Of a stretch of DNA of 64,000 nucleotides, positions 11,075 through 21,595 are shown one piece after another. The stretch is from NCBI GenBank assembly GCA_963930775.1, contig OZ005695.1:3038001-3102000 (forward strand), given 5' to 3'. A program made the position numbers and the translations under genes. The notes under the pieces were generated by a model. The model did not search any database. It was not told where the DNA came from and saw nothing but the letters and a program-made list of their open reading frames with translations. How positions within the stretch are numbered: the stretch's first letter is position 1; each line of letters opens with the position of its first letter. This DNA is from Cliona cf. orientalis (Eukaryota; Porifera; Demospongiae; Clionaida; Clionaidae).

Positions 11075-11248
11075 CTGTAAGTACAATGTCATGCATTTTC
11101 TGAATTGTCGTGTATTGACTGAATAATAGTATAATATTATTATTATTGTTTATTGATTTGTGTTAGGTCATTGATTTAATTATCTTTTGTTAGCTTATTG
11201 ATTTGTGCTATGATGTCGAGGACGACCTCCCATCTTGGCCGGGGGAGA

Positions 11249-11431
11249 TGTAGTGTTATGTGGTTTTGGTTTTGTATATGCTTGTATCTTTGGTTATGAT
11301 GTAATGCTATATCATTCTAGTTAGGCCAGTCAGACCGGTTTTGTGTATTGAGTTCAGTAGCCTGTATGTATCTTTGCTAAGTTTACTAAATAAGTATTTG
11401 CTAATAACATCAGGAGACCCTGGTCGTTACA
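11249..11431 (+). repeat. 3' LTR
   Basis: About 183 bp, starting TGTAGTGTTATGTGG directly after a GGGGGAGA purine tract and ending TTACA. GTAG follows, matching the GTAG before the 5' LTR. Confidence 0.88.
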
Positions 11432-11435
11432 GTAG

Positions 11436-12056
11436 CTGCGGTGTGTCTCTTTCGTCTCAAGTTAGCTTTAGGCTTTTCTGTGGATAGAAGTAAATAGGGA
11501 AGGTTTATTTGCCTTGCGTGTGCTGGTGTACGTGTGTGTGCATATGGTGGTGATGTAGGCTGTAGGCATCAGTTACGCAAACACGCCTCGTATTATTTTG
11601 GTCACGTTGACATGGTAATGATGTCTGATTGCCTTGTAGTACAGCATACAGCATGCCTTGTAGTATTGTGTACATGGGTATTTTTGTTGGGACGCGATGC
11701 GTTGTCACCGATAACATGTTAGTTGAGTACAATGCTTCTCTTCACTTTGCTACCCCCATATAAGGAGACAATACATGTATGTATATATACATGTACATGT
11801 GTGTGTACATGTGACTGCATGCTTAAAGGTCAGCAGACATACATGTACCGGTACTGTACTGTTGTAGAACAGTTATGATAGCACCTTGTTGAGCTACATG
11901 TACACTGAGAGAGAGCTTGATTTGCTGGTATTAAATAACTATTCTTGTGTATAGTGGTGGGACTCACCTTGCACTTCAGGACTAGATCTAATGTACTTGT
12001 GCATGTACATGTACTGTACATGTACTCATTTTGGTATATTTTTTATCCCCTGTCAG
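11436..12056 (+). other. Likely intron upstream of the RALBP1-like GAP exon
   Basis: No coding exon was recognised. The stretch is rich in ACATGTACATG-type palindromic words, which recur through the following introns. It ends in a pyrimidine-rich tract and CAG acceptor at 12056. Confidence 0.5.
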
Positions 12057-15000
12057 ATTTGACAGTATTTGGTGTGACTCTGGAGCTGGCTATCCAGAGG
12101 AGCTTGTTAGGAACTGATGGAATTGAACTACCGACAGTTTTCAGACTCTGCATTGACTATCTAGAGGAAAATGGTAAATCACAACACTATAATATTACAG
12201 CTATAGCTGTAACCAGTAAAACTTGAATGACTGGTAGAAATTCTATTATTTGTTATCTATTATCGTCTACTCCCAAAGTTTGTGTGCTTGTTATCGAACG
12301 ATCGTTATGATAAATCTATTCCAGAATCGTCTTGCTAAAACACGACCTCTTGGGTACACTTCCTTTATGTACAGTATCATAGTAGCTGAGCTGTGTTACA
12401 AACAGTTTGGAAACGCCACAATATTCCCCCCCCCCCCCCCCCCCCCCCAAAAACACACATGCGTGCTCCATACATAACATGACATACCCTAATACTCCGT
12501 ACATGAAATGAGATCTTCCTTTTGTGATTTTCAGCCCTGGATCATGAAGGTCTGTATCGTTTGGCTGGTGTGAAGAGCAGGGTGGAGGACGCTAAGACTA
12601 GATTTGACAGAGGTACAATACTTTTACATACACACACGTACATATATAAAATATTGTAATGACATCACTTGCTTGCTCATGGCTGGTTGGGTGTGTTTGT
12701 GTTCATCTGTGATGTTATTGTGGGGGTTGTATTGTCCATGCGCCAAAAGATATGGCTATGAATGGATACCTCTTTTGGGGGTACAGTTGGGTGGTGATTA
12801 TTTCTCAAGGGTTGCTTTGAATATGAACATTAGCTGCGTAGGCCAAGTGGAACGACTTGGGAATAGGCCACTAGGGGGTATAGGCTAAGCTACTTCAGGG
12901 CTCCAAAGAAAAACCACTATGCTGTACATTCTAGTACAGTGTACATGTACATTGTGGTCCAGCTCCACATGTACATGTACATGCACATGCACATGCACAT
13001 GTTAAGCTGCCCTGGGTTTTTTTTCATTCACTAATATACATTATTTTAGATGGGATGTGATGCTCTAGTACTGTTTGGCTGCTATCAACATAGCCATAAA
13101 AAAATTAATGAATGTTAAGGCCTCCATCCATATTAGCCTGAACTATCATGATGTACACATGATGCTGTTGTATATGGGAATTGATTTTTGGAAGATAAAC
13201 TACATGTATGTGCATGTAATTTGGCCGTATATTATTCTGTTGTGCTCTGTTTTCCTCCACGTTGTGTCCAGGTGAGGTTGTTGATCTGTCAGACTACGAC
13301 TACAACGCAGTGGCTAGTCTGCTGAAGCTCTACCTGAGAGAGCTGCCCGAGCCACTCATACCTCAAAGACTCCTCACAAAGATGGAAGCAGCTACACAAT
13401 GTGAGTCGACCATGTGTGTCCAGTTACATATGTACACTGTACATGTACATGTGTGTGTGTGCGTTTGAAGTATTCAGGTCATTAGCAGCTGCACACTGCA
13501 ATAACCAAAGTTTTGAAATCTATTTCCAGCCACTTACTGCTTACATGTACATGTAGTTCAAGCTCCGCTCACTGACCTCTAGCTACATATAGCCACTGAG
13601 TTTGGCGCATGTGTGACCGTTTTAGCCAGCATTAGCCCATTATATCAACAGTGTACGTGCGTACCTGTATCCACTCTTGGTACCACTTAGTACAGTGTAC
13701 TTTTTCTTAATGACATGTTAATAGCATGTTCAAATACAAGTACACATGTAGGCACACGTCATACATGTACATGCATGTCACGTCATATCACTGCACATTT
13801 TGTCTACTCTGTATGCATAACCTGACCACATGTTTGCTGCTTTTAAATAATAATAATTATACAGCCACACTGCCGTTATTTCGTTAGCCTGTGACTCATT
13901 GTTTCCAAACTGCTCATTGGTGGTACTCTCCCATTATCGTAAATGAGATCACAATTAAGTGAATTTCGGGAGCAAAATTGGCAGTATAATAGATGACATC
14001 ATAGTAAATATTTACTAGTGTGTTTCAACATAGTTTGTTGGGACTAGTGATAATATAATTTTTATGACTGATTAATGACAAATATTTCTGGGGTGATTTC
14101 CTCGGGGATTTATGGAAGAAAGGATTTTTGAACTTTATGTACTCTGTCCCCCCCCCCTCCCCCTCTCTCTCCTCCAGCCCCCTCCCCAGCAGACCAGGTG
14201 TCTGTACTGGAAGATACTTTCGAAGAAGTACCCTTAGCAAACACGCTACTTTTATCATGGCTGTTTAAGCACTTAAGTCACTTGGCTGATAAGGTAAGCA
14301 CTTGTGCTTCACTAATTTAAAATAGAGAGGGTGAGTACTGTAACAGTTATTAGGAAAGCTCTTGGGTGAATGGTGAAAGTGGTTTCTAATAGGAAATCGT
14401 AGCATTTCATTGTTATGGCATATCCAGTCCATCCCTATACTTACAGAGTCTACTGGCTCTAATGATAATCTTAGTCGAATGGTGAAAGTGGTTTCATCAT
14501 AACTTTGCCTTGTCATGCTGATTATCATGCCGATTTATTGGAACTTGGTGCAGGGTGCAAGTACCTGTTATTTCCTTTATGGACTAAATTATCAGTAGCT
14601 ACATACATGTACATTTATGCATAACTGGGTTGTAGATGGTGAATGTGGCAGGATGGGTGAGGTCTGAGGTCAATATGTACATACATAGAAAATTTGTTGA
14701 TTAAATGATTACATCATAATTATACCCATGTTGATTCCAAAGTATTTCCATAAGATTGGAAAGGGAGAGAGAGACTATGTTATTATACAGCACTGTGAAC
14801 TATGACGCACAGTATGGTCTAGAGTACCTGGCACCCACTTGAATGTTGACACTTCATTACCTTTCGGTACTTTACATCATCTTTCCTTGTTTTCCATTTC
14901 GCACGCAGTCTGATGTCAACAAGATGCACATGAGCAACATTGCGATAGTGTTCTGTCCCACCCTCCAACTCTCCGCTCCTCTCTTTCACCTCATCTACAA

Positions 15001-18000
15001 CAACTCACAGGTACTCTTCGAAGAAGTAGAACTCAAAAAGTAAGTCATCACTTGCAGCATCAAGAGTACCAGTGTTTCCCCCAGCATACCTGAATCAGGG
15101 TGGGCCACCCGGTTTGACTTTGGGATAATTATAAACATCAAAGAAATGGGTGGAATTTAAAGCCACAACTTAATTAAAAGCCTATGAATATCATTAAGCA
15201 CCCAGATTGGATTCTGTTCTGGGGGAATCCCTGGAGTAGTATAGTATATGTACATGTACATGTATGTAGCTGCTCAGTGGAACAACTCTATGCTATGGAC
15301 ATGTCACCCTTGGGACTGCATGAAGTGTTAAAGGCACTGTGTCACGATATAAGGGCCGCGCGTTACTATTTTTAAAAACATTTGAAATCAACCGCAAAAC
15401 GTGACGTTGAATCACGTCACGCGCGCGACCGCATGCCATGTGTCACGCCCATAGCTATCGATCGAGCGAGCCTAGGGCACCTTATGATGGTAGCTAATCC
15501 TAAAAAAGAAGGCTAAACATAGAAAGAAGAGTTAAACTAACCTTCTTGCTTCGTTTAGTATCATCGCGAAGTCGATTTCATCGAGGGACGCGGCCGATCG
15601 CTTAAACCAGCCGGCCAGGCACGGGCGCCCCGAGCAAGTGGCGTGATCGCAACGTCACAAAACCGCATCGCCCACGTTCTTGATTAAATATTGGGGATCC
15701 TCATCCGGCTTCCGTTACTAAAAATACGCTTATACCGTGACACAGTTCCTTTAAGGGGTGTCTTTTCCTTAGGGCTACCATTATTTGTGGGTACAAATTT
15801 TAGCGGATTTCGGAAACAGTGTCTTTAGTGGGTACTCATTTTAGCACTATTTATTCGAAAATGTTGAATAATTTAATATTCGTGGGTACAATTCTTAGGC
15901 AAATCGCTCATTTCGCTAAATTTAGTACCTGCAAACAAAAGTATCCTTAAGGTATTTTATTGCCATTTCTACCCACAAGTTTTGCCATCTCCACTTTGCC
16001 TCCCTCTTCTTGTACATTTAGCAGTGCTGTTATTGATGTTCACTGACAGTTCTAAGATATTGAGGTTCTTGGTTGGGTAAATAGATACTAATACGCATAG
16101 CAAGTACGCTCGTTCTTGTTACACCAACACTGGCAGAATTGAATAATAATATTCTTGGCAAGAATATTATTATTCAATTCTGCCAGTGTTGGTGTAACAA
16201 GAACGAGCGTACTTGCTATGCGTATTAGCACTGACAGTTCCTTATGGTCTTGTTGTTTATAGAGAATCAGAGAATCACATGTAGTATTTTTATCATTTGT
16301 GTTAGGTATACAAAGCCGGTAATTGAAAAGAAGGAGGGAAGAAGTAAAGTGTCAAATCTTCAACAGTTGGAAGATCTAGAGACAGAAGAGTAAGGACTGT
16401 ATAGTAACCTATAAAACTAGCCTCATCTGCCAGCCATTTTCAATATTGTACACTGAAGTGCTTAAAAAGCTGGGAGGGAGACGAGGCTACTAGCTTAAGA
16501 TGTCTTTTACAATGTACACATACATAAAATTGTGTGCGTGTGTGTATTACAATAATCGGAGTATGCATTACATAGTATGTACAATGTACATGTACAGTCA
16601 CATGAATCATTAATAAAATTGCCCATAAAAGTATATTATAATATACATGTACATAATAATAATATTGAGCATGTTACAGCAGAACCTATTGCATAATATG
16701 CTATTGTGTACACAGTGTGCACCTGTACCTTGTACAATGTACTAATTGTCTTGTTGTCTTGTTTCCAGGGAGATTACTGCTGAGCTCGACAGATTGACAG
16801 GAATCCTCGACAACTTACACTCCAAAATGGCAGGAAAATATGGCGAGGTGAGCCCTACTGATCAGCTGGGAGGGGTTCTAAAAATAGAATGATAGCCTTA
16901 TATGGAGGAAGGTTTAATGTCGGGTTGCCAGACTTGTCCTCCCTTTTAAGGAATTCTGATGCTACTATTCATGCTTGTGATCATTTTTGCGTCTTTGTGC
17001 AGAGAGATGAGAACATATGGGAGATACAGAGAGCTATTACAGTATTACGAAGAAAGGTACACTAAGTAGATCCAGTAACATTGCTAGATAATTTCATAGA
17101 CTTTGTTTAGTCGAGCCTAGCATGAAATCTTCAATAGATACATATAGGATGGGGGTTCCATACTGTGTAGTGGGAAGCAACTCATGCCTGCATTCTTCTC
17201 TGTACAGAAAAAGAAAGCAACTAAGATGTCTGCTCATCTGAACAACTCTCAGCATGGAAGTGAGATGGGTAAGGTTTAAGCTCACTTTGAAGTAGCTTTG
17301 TATTTAAATTACATGCACAGATTACAAACATACCTTTTACTGTATTTGTGTCTTTCTCTCTTATCCTAGAGTTCATGAAGACCCTGACTTTAATGGAGGC
17401 AACCTTAGAGGCAGAAAACGAGGTAAGTAAAGTACCCTCACCCTGGACACAAAGATATACCCTCCCTTATTGGTTAGGGTATTAAGTGTTGGAATGTGAA
17501 CTGTGGTTTGATGGTCAATGTGCTTTTCCTAGGAACTGCAAGCCAGAAAAGAAGACCTCCAGTTGGCAATTAGGAGGGAACAGGAACTCATAGATCAATA
17601 CCAGGTACTGCCTATTGCGTCATAAGTACATGTGTAGCTACATCAAACTTACTACTGTGAGCTGTACCGATATCAATGTGTAATAATATAGACTCTACTT
17701 GTTGGGTGGATTATGGTATTACTGTGATTTGTTCTTTTACATGGCTATACAGAGAGAGCTTGAGAAGTGCAAGAAAGCGATAAATGGAGTGGATCCGCTT
17801 GCTTCACAGTCTGACGATGACCTATCAGTGGTAAGTTATGTGTACATGTACGTACCGGATTACTAGACTCATATAAGATAATGTTGCTATCTGAAACTGA
17901 AGACTGTGTCTTACAGCGTTAAGTGTGTGTGCATGCATGCCTAATGACTGTACCTATTGATACTGGCGGAAGTGACGACCCTTTACCTATTTGTCATTTG

Positions 18001-18343
18001 TGATAATATACCCTCCGTTTGCTACAGGAGGATGATGCTGAACTGGCTAAAAAGTTAGCTGCTTTGAAATGGCATGGGAAGGAGCTTGAGGTGAGCTGCA
18101 TACTATAATGTGTAATATCAGAAACACTGTCTGTTTGAAAGTAATGCTTTAAGTTAAATATACTGGAGGGGGGTTGATAAGGACAGATGTGGACAAGGCT
18201 TACTGATTGTTTTTGTGTACTACTTTTAGCTTCGGAACAAGACTCTGGTGCAGGGCATCAGAGATGAGGAGGAAGAGATTATGCAAATCAAAGTCAAATT
18301 AAAAGTACTGCCACTAAAACAAAAGTTAAACGTTGATGAATAG
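12057..18343 (+). CDS. RALBP1: RALBP1-like RhoGAP, 3' fourteen exons
   Basis: Exons 12057-12173, 12535-12612, 13272-13400, 14178-14293, 14909-15039, 16306-16389, 16769-16847, 17003-17056, 17208-17268, 17370-17422, 17533-17604, 17753-17830, 18028-18090 and 18230-18343, all with GT-AG borders and matching phases, ending at TAG. They give about 409 residues. The first five exons form a RhoGAP domain: VFGVTLELAI, EGLYRLAG with the arginine finger, ASLLKLYLRELPEPLIP, and MSNIAIVFCPTL with the conserved Asn. The rest is coiled coil matching the human RALBP1 Ral-binding and C-terminal region (WEIQRAITVLRRK; EEEEIMQIKVKLK). Known role of the family: a GAP for Cdc42/Rac and effector of Ral GTPases in endocytosis. 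The basic N-terminal part of RALBP1 was not found; the first exon here starts in phase 1, so an earlier exon must exist, probably beyond the window with the retrotransposon lying in an intron. Confidence 0.9.
12426..12449 (+). repeat. Poly-C tract in intron
   Basis: A run of about 23 cytosines in the first RALBP1-like intron, followed by A-rich sequence. Its length in the assembly may be unreliable. Confidence 0.8.
15332..15750. mobile_element. TTAA-flanked miniature element
   Basis: Left end AGGCACTGTGTCACG and right end, inverted, AGGAACTGTGTCACG. TTAA lies on both sides (15328-15331 and 15751-15754), the signature of piggyBac-type insertion. The 419 bp interior has no recognised gene, so it is non-autonomous. 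It sits in the intron between RALBP1-like exons 5 and 6. Confidence 0.75.
16089..16227. repeat. Perfect 139 bp palindrome in RALBP1 intron
   Basis: Positions 16089-16157 are the exact reverse complement of 16159-16227, with one base (16158) at the centre. It lies in the intron about 80 bp before RALBP1-like exon 6. ACTGACAGTTC occurs shortly before and directly after it. Such a perfect palindrome is unusual; it could be a very recent hairpin element or an assembly artefact. Confidence 0.9.
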
Positions 18344-18645
18344 TTTGGGCACAACAGTTACTGTCTCATTCATAATAATTATTTTTATGTCATATCACCT
18401 CACTTAAATTTAATAAGAATTATTGTTTTCGCTTTCGCCTGTTGCGTTTTAATGATACAAAATGCACTCCTTGTCACATGCAGGTGTTAACAGAATTAAA
18501 ATTATTATGTAATTCCAATTCAATGATGATATTTTCATACAAAAATTGTTCTATAATAATATATTATTACAGTAATGAAGGGGGTGCAAACAGGATTAGA
18601 TTACAAGGGTATAGCATGGTGCAAGTGGTCAATATGAAGTTCGGA

Positions 18646-19268
18646 GTGGCTATTGATCCGGCAGTCGACGGCAAGCGAAGCCGGGTAGGTCTAGGGTTTG
18701 GGGTAGGTTTGGGGGTTCTTCTAGGGTAAAATTATGGGTTTAGGCTAACCGTTGGGGTCTAGAACTTGCCTCGCTGCTCACAAAACGAGATACAAGCGAA
18801 TCGTGATTGCGCATGCGTCGACGATCTCCATAGGCAATGTATTAGGCCACACAAATAAAATTACTTGTTTCTCAGGCCCGCCCGCCTCGTTTTTTCCTAC
18901 CCGCATGGGCCTTTTTATTTCGCATTCTGAAGCTTTTCCGGTAAAGGTCGTCAGCACTAAAAGTGTTGGCTATTAGGTAAGAGGCCAGTTTACATAGGAA
19001 CCTGACCAATTTACATAGAAACTGACCAATATACATAGGAAATTGACCTATATACATAGAAACTGGCCATTTGCATAGGAAACTGACCAAAATAAAGCTT
19101 ATTGTCTTATTTTTCAATATGTTTGCTACGTATTATACTTTGCCTTAAAAAAAAAAAGAAATTTAATTAAAAAAAAGCCTCATCCCCTCATCGATTTGAG
19201 AAGAAATATGCCTGAGAAACAAGTAATTTTTTTTGTTCGGCCTTACGGACTGCCGGATCAATAGCCAC
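18646..19268. mobile_element. Terminal-inverted-repeat element
   Basis: GTGGCTATTGATCCGGCAGTC at the left is repeated inverted at the right end near 19248-19268. A second inverted pair inside (ACTTGTTTCTCAGGC near 18863 and its complement near 19210) supports a folded structure. No coding sequence was recognised. It starts about 300 bp after the stop codon of the RALBP1-like gene. Confidence 0.65.
18989..19090 (+). repeat. Five tandem copies of a 20 bp unit
   Basis: The unit is of the form TTTACATAGGAAACTGACCA, repeated about five times with small changes. It lies inside the terminal-inverted-repeat element. Confidence 0.75.
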
Positions 19269-19958
19269 GGCGTATTAAGTTTTGCTGGGGGGAGGGCTGG
19301 GGTGGCTATAGGCATAGGTCTGGCGATGTTTATGCTAGCTACGGTAGTACCAGTATAAAGGTCGATGTTATAGGATATGCAGGGGTCAAGAGATTTGTAT
19401 AATAACAGCGCCCTATTATTATGTGTTCATGCTACATGTACACATAATACCAAGCTTGATAATACGTATACCCACAATCATCGCTGTGATCATATATTAT
19501 AGGCCTAATGGTTATGGTGCATACGTACAGGATATTGTGTGTACATTATTTGCATAAAATTTATTCAGTACAGTGTCTCTTGAATCGATCCAACAATCAA
19601 GCTCCAGAAGTAGTATGCTGCTTGTGATGAAACCATTCCATGCGCTGCCCCACTCTACTGAGAGAGCAGAACAACGTATGGGGCCCTCGGGCACACCCCC
19701 GTCATCCACTAAGCACTCGTACTGAGTGACTGCGTGGTCGCTGTTGACAGAGGTAGCCTTTGAGCCAAAGAAGGTGGCGGGACGGGTGCCTCAAAGCATT
19801 ACTGCTGAGAGAACGAAGGAAGCGAAGTAAGCGTTACGGCTGTGTCCATGCAGTAGGCCATGGACGAAGGAAGCGTAGGGCACTCAGTCCACCAGAGAGT
19901 TTTGCCATCAGGGTAGACTCTCGGGCTGTTCTGGACCGGGTAGGGGCGATCCACTGCT
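19269..19958. other. No gene recognised
   Basis: Only short open frames on both strands, with no domain or repeat structure recognised. Confidence 0.45.
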
Positions 19959-19967
19959 GTTTCGGTC

Positions 19968-20052
19968 TAGCCTCGTCCCCAGGCCACTCCCACGTTTTCA
20001 ATGTTTCTGCGTGTAACATTGAAAACGTGGGAGTGGCCTGGGGACGAGGCTA
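19968..20052. mobile_element. Hairpin miniature element, TAGCCTCG ends
   Basis: An 85 bp element made almost only of two 38 bp arms that are exact reverse complements, with a 9-base loop (TCTGCGTGT). It starts TAGCCTCGTCCCCAGGCC. GTTTCGGTC stands on both sides (19959-19967 and 20053-20061), fitting an 8-9 bp target duplication. Same family as 59745-59827 and, more distantly, 1928-1993. Confidence 0.88.
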
Positions 20053-20134
20053 GTTTCGGTCAACTGTGAATGACTGGGCATCTGCATCGGGCTCCCTTTT
20101 ATACACTAAATTTGCTGATTCAGATCATCTGATC

Positions 20135-20965
20135 TGGGCGCGCGCGTATGGCACGCCAAATGTAACAAAATTAAACGACGACTTCTTCCCGTTATATGAC
20201 GACTTCCTCCCGTTATATGACGACTTTCGGGGAAGTCGTCGTATTCCATCAGGAAGTAGCAATATGACGCCAGACTCAAAATCGTGATTTTGGAGTGGGA
20301 CATGTGACCCTTTTACGCATGCGCACTTGAGCATCTCGAGCACCGCATTCCTTGGCATAAATGGAGCAAGAGCAAGGACTCAGTGTAGTGGATATTCTCT
20401 TTGAATTCAGTTACGGTGGCTGATTCACTGCTGTTCAAACTACTCTCTGCAACTGTTGTGCGCAGTTGATAGAGTACGCTTTCTAGACTTCCACACGCAA
20501 TCTCAATCCGTTCGAGGGCATAGTGGCTGAAAGATTCATTGGCAGTGCCGTGTTGACGATTCAATGAACGCAGAAATGAAGATAATTCCTCAAAAAATAG
20601 CTCCCATCCCCACATAGGTCCTCTTGTGGTCATATTAAATGTATCTCGGACTATAACGGCCACGCCCCACAAGCCGCACCCCATACGCGCACCCATGTGG
20701 TTCCCGGTAACCCGCCATGTTCGTTCGACCTTTGTACGCGCACGCGCATATCGCATACGTCCCTGGCGCCGCGCCGCGATATCACATTCACATTCCATGG
20801 CCAGACTCCGGTGTCTGAAAACACCGTTGCGACTTTAAGACGTAAAATAGCGACTTCTGGAAAAGTCGTATTATTACGGCAGGAAGTTGCAATATTACGT
20901 CAAGAAGTCGCGAAATTACGTCTTTAATTTTGTTACGTTTGGCGTGCCATACGCGCGCGCGCGAA
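20135..20965. mobile_element. Terminal-inverted-repeat element with CGCGTATGGCACGCC ends
   Basis: The left end at about 20135-20175 (GCGCGCGTATGGCACGCC, then AAACGT-type and ACAAAATTAAA words) is found inverted at about 20925-20965. Several ACGACTTC/GAAGTCGT words lie inside both arms. The middle holds a 161-residue minus-strand frame. The target duplication was not resolved. Confidence 0.65.
20313..20798 (-). CDS. 161-residue frame inside the inverted-repeat element
   Basis: Starts with ATG at 20798. The first third is Arg/Gly-rich; the middle (FFEELSSFLRSLNRQHG, then ALERIEIACGSLESVLYQLR) looks helical and protein-like. No family was recognised. It could be an exon captured by the element, part of an autonomous relative, or chance. 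Splicing at either end cannot be excluded. Confidence 0.3.
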   Translation of the reverse strand: MECECDIAARRQGRMRYARARTKVERTWRVTGNHMGARMGCGLWGVAVIVRDTFNMTTRGPMWGWELFFEELSSFLRSLNRQHGTANESFSHYALERIEIACGSLESVLYQLRTTVAESSLNSSESATVTEFKENIHYTESLLLLHLCQGMRCSRCSSAHA

Positions 20966-21595
20966 GCCAAGTCATAGTTCCGTTCTATATTTAGCTTAGA
21001 TTCATTACGAAATAGTGACGTAAATGGTCGGTTATGTGCGCATGCGTACTTTTCTGGCGGGAATTTGTAATCAGCTGCTAGGTACGTTGCCATAAATCCC
21101 TGGCAACCGTGCTGTAAGTACTATATATCCCACTAGCCTCGTACCCTATGGAACGCCATAGTGGACAAAATTCATGTTTGTACAATCGCATCGATGTTTC
21201 CATACATCTCGATCACTGATGTTCATGTATCGATCATCGATATCGATGTTTCGATCATCGATATCAATGTTTCGATCACTGATGTTCATGTATCGATCAT
21301 CGATGTCGATGTTTCGATCCATCTTCGGAGGTCTGGGGTCAGAATGCGCGCGCATGACATGACACACCCTAGTCTCGCGCGCCACACCCCCCAAGCCCTT
21401 GTTCGTGCATGTGCGATATATACGCGGTACGCGGTTAGTCGCGCCAGCCCCTCCTACGAAGTTGGAAACATAGACACTAGTGATAGCGATAGCAAACGTA
21501 TATCACAGGAGCCAACATCCACATCAATAGAAGAGATCGAATCATAGCTATCCAAGATCGAAACGTCGACATCGATGATCGATACATGAACATCA

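Larger units (their letters stand above)
4171..11435 (+). mobile_element. Ty3/Gypsy (Metaviridae) LTR retrotransposon
   Basis: Fossil virus-like element. Parts in order: 5' LTR 4175-4392, a primer-binding region directly after it, an inserted foldback DNA element at 4452-5656, a coiled-coil reading frame, a long gag-pol reading frame with CCHC zinc knuckle, protease, reverse transcriptase, RNase H and integrase, a purine-rich tract before the 3' LTR, and 3' LTR 11249-11431. GTAG flanks both ends, fitting a short target duplication. The order protease, RT, RNase H, integrase places it in Ty3/Gypsy. It looks whole apart from the foldback insertion in its leader, so it is probably fairly young. 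It sits about 620 bp upstream of the first RALBP1-like exon seen, on the same strand, and may lie in an intron of that gene. Confidence 0.93.

Noticed and set aside
12961-13000. ACATGTACATG tracts as regulatory sites
   Set aside because: The word is spread through all introns here and behaves as simple sequence.
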